From UBA1930 sp943371535 (GTDB lineage Bacteria; Bacteroidota; Bacteroidia; Chitinophagales; Chitinophagaceae): a stretch of DNA of 64,000 nt. The notes under the pieces are model-generated. The model saw only the letters and a list, made by a program, of their open reading frames with translations, searched no databases and was not told the origin of the DNA. The stretch is taken from contig CALRVE020000004.1 in NCBI GenBank assembly GCA_943371535.1, positions 62,001 to 126,000 of the forward strand, given 5' to 3'. Of the stretch, positions 34,647 to 43,944 are shown piece after piece. The translations under genes were made by a program, and so were the position numbers. Numbering within the stretch: position 1 is the first letter of the stretch; the number at the start of each line of letters is the position of its first letter.

Positions 34647-34955
34647 ATGAGTGAACTCATTCCTGCCAATATTGTAATTGCCGATAGAAGTTATCGTTTA
34701 AAAATTGAAACGCATGAAGAAGAACTCATTCGTAAAACAGTAAAATTAATTAACGATAAAATTTTTGAATACAAAGAAAATTTTGCTGGTAAAGACATGC
34801 AAGATTATGTAAGCATGGCATTATTGTGGTTTGCAACTGAGCAAAATAAAACTGGTGAAGCCATGATACAATTAGATGAAACCAATAAAAAATTAGAAGC
34901 TTTTGAATTGCAGTTAGATAAAGTTTTAGCAGAAACAACTAACACTAGCAGTTAA
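34647..34955 (+). CDS. zapA: Cell division protein ZapA
   Basis: 102 residues with the ZapA fold: a short beta-hairpin start (IPANIVIADRSYRLKIETHEEE), helix VKLINDKIFEYKENFAG, then a C-terminal coiled coil (MIQLDETNKKLEAFELQLDKV). ZapA crosslinks FtsZ filaments in the Z ring. The size matches the family. It ends seven bases from the convergent amidohydrolase gene. Confidence 0.85.
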   Translation: MSELIPANIVIADRSYRLKIETHEEELIRKTVKLINDKIFEYKENFAGKDMQDYVSMALLWFATEQNKTGEAMIQLDETNKKLEAFELQLDKVLAETTNTSS

Positions 34956-34962
34956 ACAATCA

Positions 34963-36522
34963 TTACATTTTTCTTAAACTTTTTCCTGCTCTTGCCCCTG
35001 TGTGTTCACCATTTTCAACAGTTAATACGCCATTTACCAACACAAATTTAAAACCAGTACTATATTGATGTGGCTGACTGAAAGTTGACAAATCTTTCAC
35101 TTCCTGCTCATTAAAAACTAAAATATCGGCAGCAAAACCTTCTCTTAATAAACCTCTATTATTTAATTGAAATTTTTGTGCTGGCAAACTCGTCATTCTT
35201 CTAATGGCTTCTTCTAAGGTTAATACTTTTTCTTCTCTTACATATTTACCTAACACTCTTGCATTGGTGCCATAACCTCTGGGGTGTGGGTTTCCACTAT
35301 TTAAAATACGTATAGTAGCATCACTAGCAAACATATTAAATGGATAACGCATAATATTTTTTACATCATCTTCACTCATACCATGAAAAACAGCAGATGC
35401 TCCACCCAATGCCATCATATCCATAATGGTTTCGGCTTCGTATTTTGCTTTGTGCTTTCTTCCTTTTAATAGATTTATTTCTTCTATGCTTTTACCATTG
35501 TAAGAAGTATCAGGACGGAAGTAAGCTATCACTGCATAACTCCAATGTTTTAATTTTCGTTTTTGCAGTTTAACCAACATTTCGGCTTTAATTTTTTTTC
35601 TTAAAACAGGATTATTGAGCCTTGCATTAATGCTGTCTTGTCCATCGGCTAAAGCCCAATCGGGCAAAAGAGTACTAATTGAAGTGCTACTTGCAGTATA
35701 AGGATATTGGTCTATGGTTACATCAATGCCTGCTTCTCTAGCTTTAATAATCATTGGAATAGTTTCTTTGCTTCTTCCCCAATTTTGTTGTCCACTTAAT
35801 TTAAAGTGAGAAATTTCAACAGGTATATTGGCAGTTTTACCAATGTATAAAGCTTCATCAATTGCTTGTGTTACACTATCACCTTCATCTCTCATATGGC
35901 TTGCATAAACACCATTGTACATAGCAGCAATTTTTGCTAAACGTACAATTTCATTGGTTTTACTATATGTGCCAGGTATATAAATTAATCCAGTTGATAA
36001 ACCTATTGCTCCATCTTTCATTGCCTGTTCAACTATGCTCTCCATTTGCAATAGTTCGGTTTCATTAGGATCTCTCATTGCTCTGCCCATTACTTTTTTT
36101 CGTACATCGTTATGACCAATTAGTGCTGCTACATTAATGGAAAGTTGTAAGCTATCAATAAACGAAAAGTATTGTTGCATATTAATGTTACTGCTGCCAC
36201 AGTTGCCTGTAATACAAGTTGTAACACCATCTAAAATAAAATTGGTAGCCAGCGGATTTCTTTTTTCATCGTCTTCCAAATGTGTGTGTACATCTATAAA
36301 ACCAGGGCTAATCATTAAACCTGTAGCATCAATAGTTTTTACTGCTTTATAGTTTTGAAGTTTTCCAATTTTAAAAATCTTCCCCTCTTTAATAGCAATA
36401 TCGGCATAGTACCAACTATTGCCAGAACCATCTATAAGCTTTCCATTTTTTATTAAGATATCTACTTGTTGAGCTTTTGTACTCAAGCCAAAGAATAGAA
36501 AAATGAGGGTGATGTATTTCAT
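34963..36522 (-). CDS. Exported D-aminoacylase-like amidohydrolase
   Basis: 519 residues with a signal peptide (MKYITLIFLFFGLSTKAQ), then an amidohydrolase TIM-barrel. The metal motif is FIDVHTHLEDD (HxH). GNCGSS, ISHFKLSGQQNWG and the catalytic Asp in MFASDATIR match N-acyl-D-amino-acid deacylases. It should hydrolyse N-acylated D-amino acids or a related dipeptide-like substrate in the periplasm. The C-terminal FNLNNRG...AADILVFN motif is the usual composite beta-sandwich end. Transcribed alone. Confidence 0.82.
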   Translation of the reverse strand: MKYITLIFLFFGLSTKAQQVDILIKNGKLIDGSGNSWYYADIAIKEGKIFKIGKLQNYKAVKTIDATGLMISPGFIDVHTHLEDDEKRNPLATNFILDGVTTCITGNCGSSNINMQQYFSFIDSLQLSINVAALIGHNDVRKKVMGRAMRDPNETELLQMESIVEQAMKDGAIGLSTGLIYIPGTYSKTNEIVRLAKIAAMYNGVYASHMRDEGDSVTQAIDEALYIGKTANIPVEISHFKLSGQQNWGRSKETIPMIIKAREAGIDVTIDQYPYTASSTSISTLLPDWALADGQDSINARLNNPVLRKKIKAEMLVKLQKRKLKHWSYAVIAYFRPDTSYNGKSIEEINLLKGRKHKAKYEAETIMDMMALGGASAVFHGMSEDDVKNIMRYPFNMFASDATIRILNSGNPHPRGYGTNARVLGKYVREEKVLTLEEAIRRMTSLPAQKFQLNNRGLLREGFAADILVFNEQEVKDLSTFSQPHQYSTGFKFVLVNGVLTVENGEHTGARAGKSLRKM

Positions 36523-36612
36523 GTTTTAAATATGAGCAGGAAAGAAATAGTATAGTAGTATTTTATTAATGCAATTAATTCTTAAAAGTTCAAATAAATA
36601 TTTGCTAGACAA

Positions 36613-36939
36613 TTAGCTTAAACTTTCAATAATTGATTTAATTAGTTTATCGTCTACATTATCAAATTCTGATTTGTCGTAAATAGTTAACAAGTAAACT
36701 TCATTATTTTCAGTTACTAAGTATGTAATAATTCTTGCTCCTCCACTTTTTCCCTTTCCTTTGCTTTTAATAGCAACCCTAATTTTATGTATATTATTTC
36801 CTAATGAAGTGCCAGTATTTGGTTCTAGTTCAAGCAAGTTGCTTAATTCAAACAATTCATGTTTTAGAGATGGAAATTTTTTTATGAGTTTTTTTGCCTC
36901 TCTTTTGAATTTATCGGTTGGTATAACACTAAATCTCAT
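36613..36939 (-). CDS. RelE/ParE-family toxin
   Basis: 108 residues of the RelE/ParE fold: FKREAKKLIKKFPSLKHEL helices, then beta strands HKIRVAIKSKGKGKSGGARI and YLLTIYDKSEFDNV. RelE toxins cleave mRNA at the ribosome, and ParE inhibits gyrase; which applies is not visible. It overlaps the upstream antitoxin-like gene by 11 bases, the normal toxin-antitoxin arrangement. Confidence 0.8.
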   Translation of the reverse strand: MRFSVIPTDKFKREAKKLIKKFPSLKHELFELSNLLELEPNTGTSLGNNIHKIRVAIKSKGKGKSGGARIITYLVTENNEVYLLTIYDKSEFDNVDDKLIKSIIESLS

Positions 36940-37147
36940 TTAGAAATTCTTTTAGTGTTTGTTTGTTATCTTTTGTTTTTTTAAGAATAGACACTTGTTC
37001 TAGTGATTCTTTTAAATCAGACTTCAATTGCAAAGCTTGCTCGTATTTATTGATTTTACTAAGTAGTTTCTCCCAATCAGTTAATGGTAATTGAACAGCC
37101 TGTGTTTTACCATTTGAATCGTTTAAATATTGAAGTGCAATTTTCAT
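36929..37147 (-). CDS. Probable antitoxin of the RelE/ParE pair
   Basis: 72 residues, mostly helical and charged (ALQLKSDLKESLEQVSILKKT), with an N-terminal MKIALQYLNDSNGKTQAVQL strand region as in antitoxins that bind DNA by their N-terminus. No strong family match, so the assignment rests on size and on its 11-bp overlap with the toxin gene. Confidence 0.68.
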   Translation of the reverse strand: MKIALQYLNDSNGKTQAVQLPLTDWEKLLSKINKYEQALQLKSDLKESLEQVSILKKTKDNKQTLKEFLNEI

Positions 37148-37230
37148 ATTTCAAATTTATGATTTTCTTTTGGACTAAATAGTTTATCAAACTTTAACTA
37201 TTCAATACAAAATATACAATAATTAGATTT

Positions 37231-37842
37231 TTAAATCCCTTCTTCCTGTACTCTTTCATTACATTGGTGTATAAACTGTAATACTTCGTCTCTACCTGTT
37301 TTTTTCTCGGCACTCGTAACAAAGCTTTGTGGTAAAAATTGCCAAGTTTCTCTCATTTTATCTAAAAATAATTGTTCATTTCTTTTTACAACACCCGGCT
37401 TTTCTTTATCGGCTTTGGTGAATACCAATGTAAAAGGAACTTCCCAACGACCGAGTTGATTTACAAATTCTAAATCGTTTTTTTGAGGAGAATGACGAGC
37501 ATCAATTAACACAAAAACATTTACCAGATTGGCTCTTTTTTTAAAGTAGTGTTCAATCATTTGTTCCCAACGATTTCTATCGTTTTGAGAACGTTTGGCA
37601 TAACCATACCCTGGTAAATCAACAATGTACCATTTATCGTTTATTACAAAATGATTAATCAATTGTGTTTTACCTGGCGTACCAGAAGTTTTGGCTAAAT
37701 TTTTTTGATTCACCAACATATTGATGAGAGATGATTTGCCCACATTACTTCTACCAATAAATGCATATTCGGGTTTATTGGGTTCTGGACATACGTCGTA
37801 CGTTGGCGACGATATAATATATTTTGCTGTTTTAATAATCAT
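37231..37842 (-). CDS. engB: Ribosome biogenesis GTP-binding protein EngB (YihA/YsxC)
   Basis: 203 residues with the five GTPase motifs of EngB: G1 GRSNVGKSS, G2 threonine in SGTPGKTQ, G3 DLPGYG, G4 TKAD, and G5 TSAEKKTG. EngB assists late assembly of the 50S subunit. Intact and single-copy in appearance. TAACTTTG lies five bases before the start codon on the minus strand, so the mRNA is probably leaderless. Confidence 0.95.
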   Translation of the reverse strand: MIIKTAKYIISSPTYDVCPEPNKPEYAFIGRSNVGKSSLINMLVNQKNLAKTSGTPGKTQLINHFVINDKWYIVDLPGYGYAKRSQNDRNRWEQMIEHYFKKRANLVNVFVLIDARHSPQKNDLEFVNQLGRWEVPFTLVFTKADKEKPGVVKRNEQLFLDKMRETWQFLPQSFVTSAEKKTGRDEVLQFIHQCNERVQEEGI

Positions 37843-37846
37843 GCAG

Positions 37847-37854
37847 CAAAGTTA
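37847..37854 (-). promoter_or_regulatory. -7 promoter element of engB
   Basis: TAACTTTG matches TAnnTTTG exactly and is four bases from the ATG on the minus strand (then C-T-G-C, ATG). Transcription would begin at the start codon. Confidence 0.55.
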
Positions 37855-37871
37855 GCTGCTTAGTTATACAA

Positions 37872-40100
37872 CTATAAGCCTGTTTTTATAGAAAAAATAA
37901 AGTTGATCCCTGCAGCTACAATGCCAGAAGAATATGGCCTGTACAATTGATTAGTAATATTTTCACAACCTAAGCTTACAATAGTTTTAATACAATTGAA
38001 TTTATACGAAGCTTTAGCATTAAGTGTGTGCCATGCTGGGCTGTATGGTTTTCCATTTACATCTTTTGCATAAATAAATATTTTAGCAGCTTCAGATGGA
38101 GCTAAATTGCTATTGCTAATTTCACTATTGTAAATGAAGTTCAACTGAAATTGAATGCCATTGTTGGTATAGTCTATTGTACTTGAACCAAAGAATGGAG
38201 GTGCATGACGTAAAGGTACTTGCAGGTTTTGTACATCATCTGTTTCTTTACCTTCCATAAAATTTAATTTGGTCTGCCAGCTAACTGTTTTAGTCATATT
38301 TATTTCAAAGCCTGTTTGTACACCCCAAACGCTTGCTGTAGCTACATTTTGTATGGCTTCAACTTGGCTTCTTGTTCCATCAAACAAAATAGAATCTTGT
38401 CCATTAAATGTAAATGGTCTTCTAGTGAGAGCATTATTTAAAACTGTGTAAAAAATCGATGCATAAAACTGATGTTTCCCGACTTTATGTTTAATAAAGC
38501 CCAACTCATAATTTATGGCATATTCTGATTTTAAATTAGTGTTTGGCACAACTACAATACCCGGAGCCGATTCAAACACTTTACCTACATCATCAATATT
38601 GGGCATTCTAAATCCGGTTGAAACAATTGCATTGATTTGCCATTGTTCATTGGGTTTATAAACAAACCCCAAATTACCCGTTATTGCTCCTGTTTGCAAG
38701 TTGGCTTCGGTAAAAGGAAATTTGAAAAAACTAGTATCAAAAGGTGCATGTAAAGAAACTGCATTATAACGCAAACCAGTAGAAATGGTAGTTTTGGTAG
38801 ATAAATTGTTTTTATAACTTATATAGGCTGCATAAGATTTCCATGTAGAATTAGTTGGATATCTTGTTGCAGTTGCACTTATTGCATTGGTGTTGATGTT
38901 TTGATTATTGGCTACTGACGTAACTCCATTGTCAATATACTCCAACCCATAAAATAAAGACTGTTGTTCGTTCAATTTTTTATCAAAATCAATATTAATA
39001 GAAAGAGCTTTTACTTGCTCTGTTTGTGTTCTACGAGTATTGTTATTTCTTCTTCTATCCATTCGGCTTTCTTCATAATCTTGATAGCCAATAGTTAGCT
39101 TAGCATTATTGTAGAATTGGTTGGCTTTATTGTGTTGCAATTGAACATTGTGCATCAACCATGTTTGTGGGCCATAATTCCACTCAGCAAACCTTAGTGC
39201 ATTATTGGCATACTCGATTAATCTATCGTAACGAGGAATATTGGAAGTGGTTGAATAATGAAAGCCATACTGTAGTAACCAATATTTAGTAGGTTGATAA
39301 GCAATTTTAGCTAATAAATTTTTTTGAGCATAACCTGAAAATTTTTGAATTCGTTGGCTAGCATTTGCAACAATTACATCACTGTTATTGATTCTTTCAA
39401 CATATTCTTTTCTTAAATAACTTTCGTTACCACCATGCTTACCCATTTGTAAATCACTAAAATTACTATAACTAAAACTTGTTAAAAAGCTTAGTTTATC
39501 ATTGGCAATATTAAAATCAAAATGAGCAGTTTTTTCTTTATTGGCCGAACTATAACGAAGTAATGTATTGCCAGTAACCAATTGTTTTTTTGCTGTTGCA
39601 AACTTAGGCTGTAGAGTATGAAAATCCATAACACCACCAATAGCATCACTGCCATAAATAAGAGAACCTGGACCAAAAATTACTTCAGCATCTTCTACTG
39701 CTAATGGATCTAATGAAATTACATTTTGAATATTCCCACTTCTGTAAATAGCATTGTTCATACGTACGCCATCTACTACAATTAAAACTCTGTTAGTGGC
39801 AAAGCCCCTAATCATGGGGCTTCCACCACCTAGTTGACTTTTTTGTATAAACACTTCACCACTTAAACCCAGCACATCGGCCATGGTTTGTGGATTTTGC
39901 AAACGAATATTTTTAAGTGAAAGCTTTACAATTCTATTGGGAATTTCATTGAGCTTTTGTTCCCATTTGTTATAGGTTACAGAAACATCTTCTAACTTTT
40001 CTTTAGCAGTTATTGTATCATTTTGTATTTGCTGAGCTATACTGTTTGTATATATAAAAGCTAAGATTATTGCACAACCTACTTGAATGTTTTTTTTCAA
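37872..40100 (-). CDS. TonB-dependent receptor, probably for haem or haemoprotein
   Basis: 742 residues: signal peptide (about 1-22), a plug domain (about 45-165, with IRGFATNRVLIVVDGVRMN and FGPGSLIYGSDAIGGVMDFHT), and a 22-strand barrel to the C-terminal aromatic-rich strand. The plug resembles haemoglobin/transferrin-type receptors. It begins one base after a gene for a haem-binding protein, which supports haem uptake; the ligand is inferred. No SusD partner, so it is not a glycan-uptake locus. Confidence 0.8.
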   Translation of the reverse strand: MKKNIQVGCAIILAFIYTNSIAQQIQNDTITAKEKLEDVSVTYNKWEQKLNEIPNRIVKLSLKNIRLQNPQTMADVLGLSGEVFIQKSQLGGGSPMIRGFATNRVLIVVDGVRMNNAIYRSGNIQNVISLDPLAVEDAEVIFGPGSLIYGSDAIGGVMDFHTLQPKFATAKKQLVTGNTLLRYSSANKEKTAHFDFNIANDKLSFLTSFSYSNFSDLQMGKHGGNESYLRKEYVERINNSDVIVANASQRIQKFSGYAQKNLLAKIAYQPTKYWLLQYGFHYSTTSNIPRYDRLIEYANNALRFAEWNYGPQTWLMHNVQLQHNKANQFYNNAKLTIGYQDYEESRMDRRRNNNTRRTQTEQVKALSINIDFDKKLNEQQSLFYGLEYIDNGVTSVANNQNINTNAISATATRYPTNSTWKSYAAYISYKNNLSTKTTISTGLRYNAVSLHAPFDTSFFKFPFTEANLQTGAITGNLGFVYKPNEQWQINAIVSTGFRMPNIDDVGKVFESAPGIVVVPNTNLKSEYAINYELGFIKHKVGKHQFYASIFYTVLNNALTRRPFTFNGQDSILFDGTRSQVEAIQNVATASVWGVQTGFEINMTKTVSWQTKLNFMEGKETDDVQNLQVPLRHAPPFFGSSTIDYTNNGIQFQLNFIYNSEISNSNLAPSEAAKIFIYAKDVNGKPYSPAWHTLNAKASYKFNCIKTIVSLGCENITNQLYRPYSSGIVAAGINFIFSIKTGL

Positions 40101-40101
40101 A

Positions 40102-40596
40102 CTAACTTTTCTTTTTAATTAAACTATCAATGGGATATTTAGCTTTCATAGTATCCATAATACTTTGAGCCCAACCTGTTAATACCGCTTTTTCTTCAAT
40201 AGAAAGTTTGGCATCTCCATGAATCCATGTATAGCTATTCAAAGGCATTTCACCACCTTTTACTTCTTCAATCACTTCTTCCATTTTATGGTATTGTCTT
40301 CTTAAATTATAGTTTTTATATTCACTAAAATTCAAATGCTTTTTACCGTCTTTCACATGATCGTTCAACCACCAAGCAACAGGTTGTATAGAAGCATACC
40401 AAGGATAGTTGGTGTTATTGCTATGACAATCGTTGCAAGCTTTGTTTAAAATAGTTTTTACTTCATTAGAAGTGTTGTATACATTATAAACATGAGCATC
40501 GGTAATAGTTGCTTCTTTGTTTTTAGTTGGTTGAAAAAACTGTATTACAACTAATACAACCAATAAGCCAATGAGTATTTTTTTAAATATTTTCAT
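40102..40596 (-). CDS. Haem-binding domain protein (cytochrome c-like)
   Basis: 164 residues. An N-terminal membrane anchor or signal (FKKILIGLLVVLVVIQFF) is followed by a Haem_bd-type domain with the covalent haem motif C-N-D-C-H in KACNDCHSNNTNYPWY, and the typical AWWLNDHVKDGKKHLNFSEY segment. It should sit on the periplasmic side. It is directly upstream of the TonB receptor with a one-base gap, so they form an operon probably concerned with haem or electron transfer. Confidence 0.85.
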   Translation of the reverse strand: MKIFKKILIGLLVVLVVIQFFQPTKNKEATITDAHVYNVYNTSNEVKTILNKACNDCHSNNTNYPWYASIQPVAWWLNDHVKDGKKHLNFSEYKNYNLRRQYHKMEEVIEEVKGGEMPLNSYTWIHGDAKLSIEEKAVLTGWAQSIMDTMKAKYPIDSLIKKKS

Positions 40597-40608
40597 GTTG
40601 GGTTTGTT

Positions 40609-42126
40609 TTAAATGAGTACATCTCCTGTCATTTCGCTTGGAATAGACAATTGCATAATAGATAAAATGGTTGGTGCAATATCTCCCAATTTACCTGGTT
40701 TTACAGTTCCTTGAAATTCGTTATCAATTACAAATAAAGGTACTAAGTTTAATGAGTGTTGAGTGTTTGGGCTTCCATCTTCATTAATCATAAAATCCGC
40801 ATTGCCATGATCGGCTGTAAGCAAAACAGTGTAGTTATGTTTTAATGCAGCCGTAACCACTTTTTCTACGCAAGTATCTACTGTTTCAACTGCTTTAACA
40901 ACAGCACTAAAAACGCCTGTATGCCCCACCATATCAGCATTGGCAAAATTTAAACAAGCAAAATCAAAAGTTTCATTTTCTATTTCAGGTACTAATTTTT
41001 CTACCAACCCAAATGCACTCATTTCTGGTTGCAAATCGTAAGTAGCTACTTTGGGCGATGGAACAATCATTCTGGTTTCTCCTTCAAATGCAGTTTCTCT
41101 ACCCCCACTAAAAAAGAAAGTTACATGCGGATATTTTTCTGTTTCGGCTAAACGAATTTGCTTTTTACCATGAGCAGCCAATACTTCACCTAAAGTATTA
41201 TTCAGGTTATCGTTCTCAAACATTACTTGTACATTTTTAAAAGTAGCATCATACTCTGTCATGGTGGTATAATGTACATTTAAAGCTTGCATGTTTTGTT
41301 CAGCAAAATCTTTTTGCGATAATACCTCAGTAATTTCTCTACAACGATCGGTTCTAAAGTTGAAGCAAATAACAGCATCGCCATTTTTAATTTTTGCTTC
41401 TTCAGTGTTTAATTCACCATTAATAATTGGCTGAATAAATTCATCGGTTACGCCTGCTTCATACGATTGTTGTAATGATGATGCTAAATTATTACTAGCT
41501 GTGCCAATGCCATGTACCATTGCATCGTAAGCTAGTTTAACACGTTCCCAACGTTTGTCTCTATCCATTGCATAATAACGACCAGTAATAGTAGCAATTT
41601 TTGCATGTGTTGGTGCAATATGTTGTTGCAGGTTTTGAATAAACCCTAATCCGCTTTTGGGATCACAATCTCTACCATCGGTAAAAGCATGAATAAATAC
41701 CTTAGTTAAACCAGCTTTTTCAGCAGCATCCACAATAGCTTTTAAATGAGTAGTGTGTGAGTGTACACCTCCATCACTTACTAAACCAATTAAATGTAAA
41801 GCAGTATTGTTTTGTTTAGCAAAATCGATTGCTGCAATCAATTGTTCATTTTTAAAAAAAGATGCATCTCTTATTGCAACATTAATTCTTTGAAGTTCTT
41901 GATAAACCACTCTTCCTGCACCAAGGTTTAAATGCCCAACTTCACTGTTGCCCATTTGTCCATCTGGCAAACCAACAGCTTCGCCACAAGTAACCAAAAT
42001 GCTATTGGGATATTTACTATATAAACTACTTACAAAAGGTACATTCGCATTCTGAATTGCATCGGCTGTTTTAGATTGGCCCAGTCCCCAGCCATCCATT
42101 ATAATTAAAATTGCTTTTTTGCTCAT
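40609..42126 (-). CDS. gpmI: 2,3-bisphosphoglycerate-independent phosphoglycerate mutase
   Basis: 505 residues of the cofactor-independent, alkaline-phosphatase-like enzyme that interconverts 3- and 2-phosphoglycerate. Metal and catalytic motifs are present: MDGWGLG at the start, the Ser62-region GQMGNSEVGHLNLGAGRVV, RDKRWER, and the C-terminal LLTADHGNADFM. Full length for the family. A TAGCTTTA element lies four bases before the ATG on the minus strand. Confidence 0.95.
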   Translation of the reverse strand: MSKKAILIIMDGWGLGQSKTADAIQNANVPFVSSLYSKYPNSILVTCGEAVGLPDGQMGNSEVGHLNLGAGRVVYQELQRINVAIRDASFFKNEQLIAAIDFAKQNNTALHLIGLVSDGGVHSHTTHLKAIVDAAEKAGLTKVFIHAFTDGRDCDPKSGLGFIQNLQQHIAPTHAKIATITGRYYAMDRDKRWERVKLAYDAMVHGIGTASNNLASSLQQSYEAGVTDEFIQPIINGELNTEEAKIKNGDAVICFNFRTDRCREITEVLSQKDFAEQNMQALNVHYTTMTEYDATFKNVQVMFENDNLNNTLGEVLAAHGKKQIRLAETEKYPHVTFFFSGGRETAFEGETRMIVPSPKVATYDLQPEMSAFGLVEKLVPEIENETFDFACLNFANADMVGHTGVFSAVVKAVETVDTCVEKVVTAALKHNYTVLLTADHGNADFMINEDGSPNTQHSLNLVPLFVIDNEFQGTVKPGKLGDIAPTILSIMQLSIPSEMTGDVLI

Positions 42127-42250
42127 GGCGTAAAGCTACAGTTTTTGGAAATATGGCAAATACTCGATTATCTTTAACACATTGTATCAAATATGTTTTT
42201 TTGGTATGATTTTGGCTCGAATAAAAATGTTATTTACCGAAAAATTTATT

Positions 42251-42631
42251 ATGAAAAAGTTGCTACTTTTTTTATTTATTGGATTTACTGCACTTTCATT
42301 TGGACCGAAAGTAGATAGTGATGGAATTGTGAAGGCTTTAAAAGCTGGAAATGTTGAACAATTGGCTACTTTTTTTGATAGTTTTATTGATTTAAAACTA
42401 CCCGAAAAAGAAGAAATTAAAAATGTGGGTACTAAGCAAGCTACTATTGCTTTAAAAGCATTTTTCGCCGATAATGGTATTAAGGGGTTCGATTTAACCT
42501 CTCAAAGAGAAATGGGTAATACGATGTACATGGCAGGAAAGTTGAAAAATAATGGTAAAGGTTTTAACATAACCATTATGATGAAAAAAAGTGAAGACAA
42601 TCATGGCATTGTATCTATTAGAATTAATTAA
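42251..42631 (+). CDS. DUF4783 exported protein
   Basis: 126 residues from the ATG at 42251, where a signal peptide begins (MKKLLLFLFIGFTALSFG). An in-frame TTG at 42182 is less likely. The mature part (IVKALKAGNVEQLATFFD, LKAFFADNGIKGFDL) matches the NTF2-like DUF4783 family of Bacteroidota. Function unknown. It is followed by a terminator and nadC. Confidence 0.75.
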   Translation: MKKLLLFLFIGFTALSFGPKVDSDGIVKALKAGNVEQLATFFDSFIDLKLPEKEEIKNVGTKQATIALKAFFADNGIKGFDLTSQREMGNTMYMAGKLKNNGKGFNITIMMKKSEDNHGIVSIRIN

Positions 42632-42652
42632 TTTTTTTTGAGTTTTTATAAA

Positions 42653-42682
42653 AAAGGGTTTCTGGAAACAGAAGCCCTTTTT
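42653..42682 (+). terminator. Terminator between the DUF4783 gene and nadC
   Basis: AAAGGGTTTCTG and CAGAAGCCCTTT form a 12-bp stem with one G-U pair and a 4-nt loop, followed by TT and an AT-rich tail. It separates the DUF4783 transcript from nadC. Confidence 0.7.
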
Positions 42683-42706
42683 ACTTGTGATAAATTGAAT
42701 TGAACT

Positions 42707-42713
42707 TACTTTG
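42707..42713 (+). promoter_or_regulatory. -7 promoter element of nadC
   Basis: TACTTTG, then CAAC and the ATG at 42718. Together with its terminator just upstream it gives nadC its own, probably leaderless, transcript. Confidence 0.45.
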
Positions 42714-42717
42714 CAAC

Positions 42718-43578
42718 ATGACACAGTTTGATGAACAGTTACAACAATTGGTTATTGCAGCATTACAAGAAGATGTTGGTGATGGAGATCACAGTACTTT
42801 AAGTTGTATTCCACCCAATAAAAAAGGCAAGGCTGTTTTAAAAATTAAACAAGATGGAATTCTAGCTGGCATTGCAGTTGCAGAAAAAATATTTAAACAA
42901 GTTGAACCAAATGCCCATTTTACGGCCTTTAAAAAAGATGGCGATGCAATGGTGTATGGTGAAAAAGCATTTGAAGTAGAAGCTTCTATTCATACTATTC
43001 TTACTTGCGAAAGATTGGTGTTAAACTGTATGCAACGCATGAGTGGTATTGCAACACTTACCAATAGTTATGTGCAGTTATTGAAAGGATTTCATACCAA
43101 ATTATTGGATACTCGAAAAACAACGCCCAACTTTAGATTGCTGGAAAAAGAAGCAGTAAAAATTGGTGGTGGTATTAATCATAGGTTTGGTTTATACGAT
43201 ATGATTATGTTAAAAGACAATCATATTGATTATGCAGGTGGGTTAGCAAATGCCATTAACAAGGCACATGAATATGTTGTTGCAAATAAACCCTATTTAA
43301 AAATTGAAGTTGAAACTAGGAGCTTGGAAGATGTACAAACCGTTTGCAGTATTGGTAAAGGAAAAGTATTTAGAATAATGCTCGATAATTTTACACCAGA
43401 ACAAGTGTTTGAAGCAGTAAAAATAATTGATGGCAATTTTGAAACTGAAGCTAGTGGAGGTATTAATTATACAACCATACAAGCTTATGCTGCAACTGGT
43501 GTAGATTATGTAAGCGTTGGTGGATTAATACATCAAGCAAAAAGCTTGGATTTAAGTTTAAAGGCTGTGATTGTGTAG
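42718..43578 (+). CDS. nadC: Nicotinate-nucleotide pyrophosphorylase (carboxylating)
   Basis: 286 residues from the ATG at 42718. NadC joins quinolinate and PRPP to make nicotinate mononucleotide, releasing CO2, in de novo NAD synthesis. Motifs are DGDHST, the PRPP/quinolinate-binding segments ERLVLNCMQRMSGIAT and DTRKTTPNFR, KIGGGINHRFGLYDMIMLK, and the phosphate-binding SGGINY and VDYVSVGGL near the end. Intact. It is followed by the SUI1 gene after 20 bases. Confidence 0.96.
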   Translation: MTQFDEQLQQLVIAALQEDVGDGDHSTLSCIPPNKKGKAVLKIKQDGILAGIAVAEKIFKQVEPNAHFTAFKKDGDAMVYGEKAFEVEASIHTILTCERLVLNCMQRMSGIATLTNSYVQLLKGFHTKLLDTRKTTPNFRLLEKEAVKIGGGINHRFGLYDMIMLKDNHIDYAGGLANAINKAHEYVVANKPYLKIEVETRSLEDVQTVCSIGKGKVFRIMLDNFTPEQVFEAVKIIDGNFETEASGGINYTTIQAYAATGVDYVSVGGLIHQAKSLDLSLKAVIV

Positions 43579-43598
43579 TTGATAAATATTTTATAGAA

Positions 43599-43943
43599 AT
43601 GAGCAAAAAAAATAAACCCGATTCCCTAGGCTTTGTCTTCAGCACAGATCCTAATTTTAAGTTTGAGGAAGAAGAACAAACTGTAGAAACATTGGCACCT
43701 AATCAGCAAAAACTACGAGTTTGGTTAGATACCAAAAAAAGGGCAGGTAAAGTAGCTACCTTAATTACAGGATTTATTGGAACTGTTGAAGATTTAGAAG
43801 ACTTAGGCAAAAAACTAAAAAACTTTTGTGGCACAGGCGGCAGTGCAAAAGATCATGAAATAATTGTTCAGGGAGATCAACGAGAAAAAATTCTGCAATG
43901 GCTATTAAAGAATGGTTATACAAATACTAAAAAGGCTGGTTAA
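43599..43943 (+). CDS. SUI1/eIF1-like translation factor (YciH family)
   Basis: 114 residues. The SUI1 domain (about 38-108) includes KLRVWLDTKKRAGKVATLI, FCGTGGSAKD and EIIVQGDQREKIL. Bacterial homologues influence start-codon selection. The first 35 residues are an acidic leader. Probably co-transcribed with nadC, 20 bp upstream. Convergent with a pseudouridine synthase gene one base away. Confidence 0.85.
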   Translation: MSKKNKPDSLGFVFSTDPNFKFEEEEQTVETLAPNQQKLRVWLDTKKRAGKVATLITGFIGTVEDLEDLGKKLKNFCGTGGSAKDHEIIVQGDQREKILQWLLKNGYTNTKKAG

Positions 43944-43944
43944 T

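Noticed and set aside
37872..40596. Starch-utilisation-type (SusC/SusD) glycan locus
   Set aside because: The TonB receptor has no N-terminal carboxypeptidase-like extension and no SusD gene nearby. The haem-binding partner points elsewhere.
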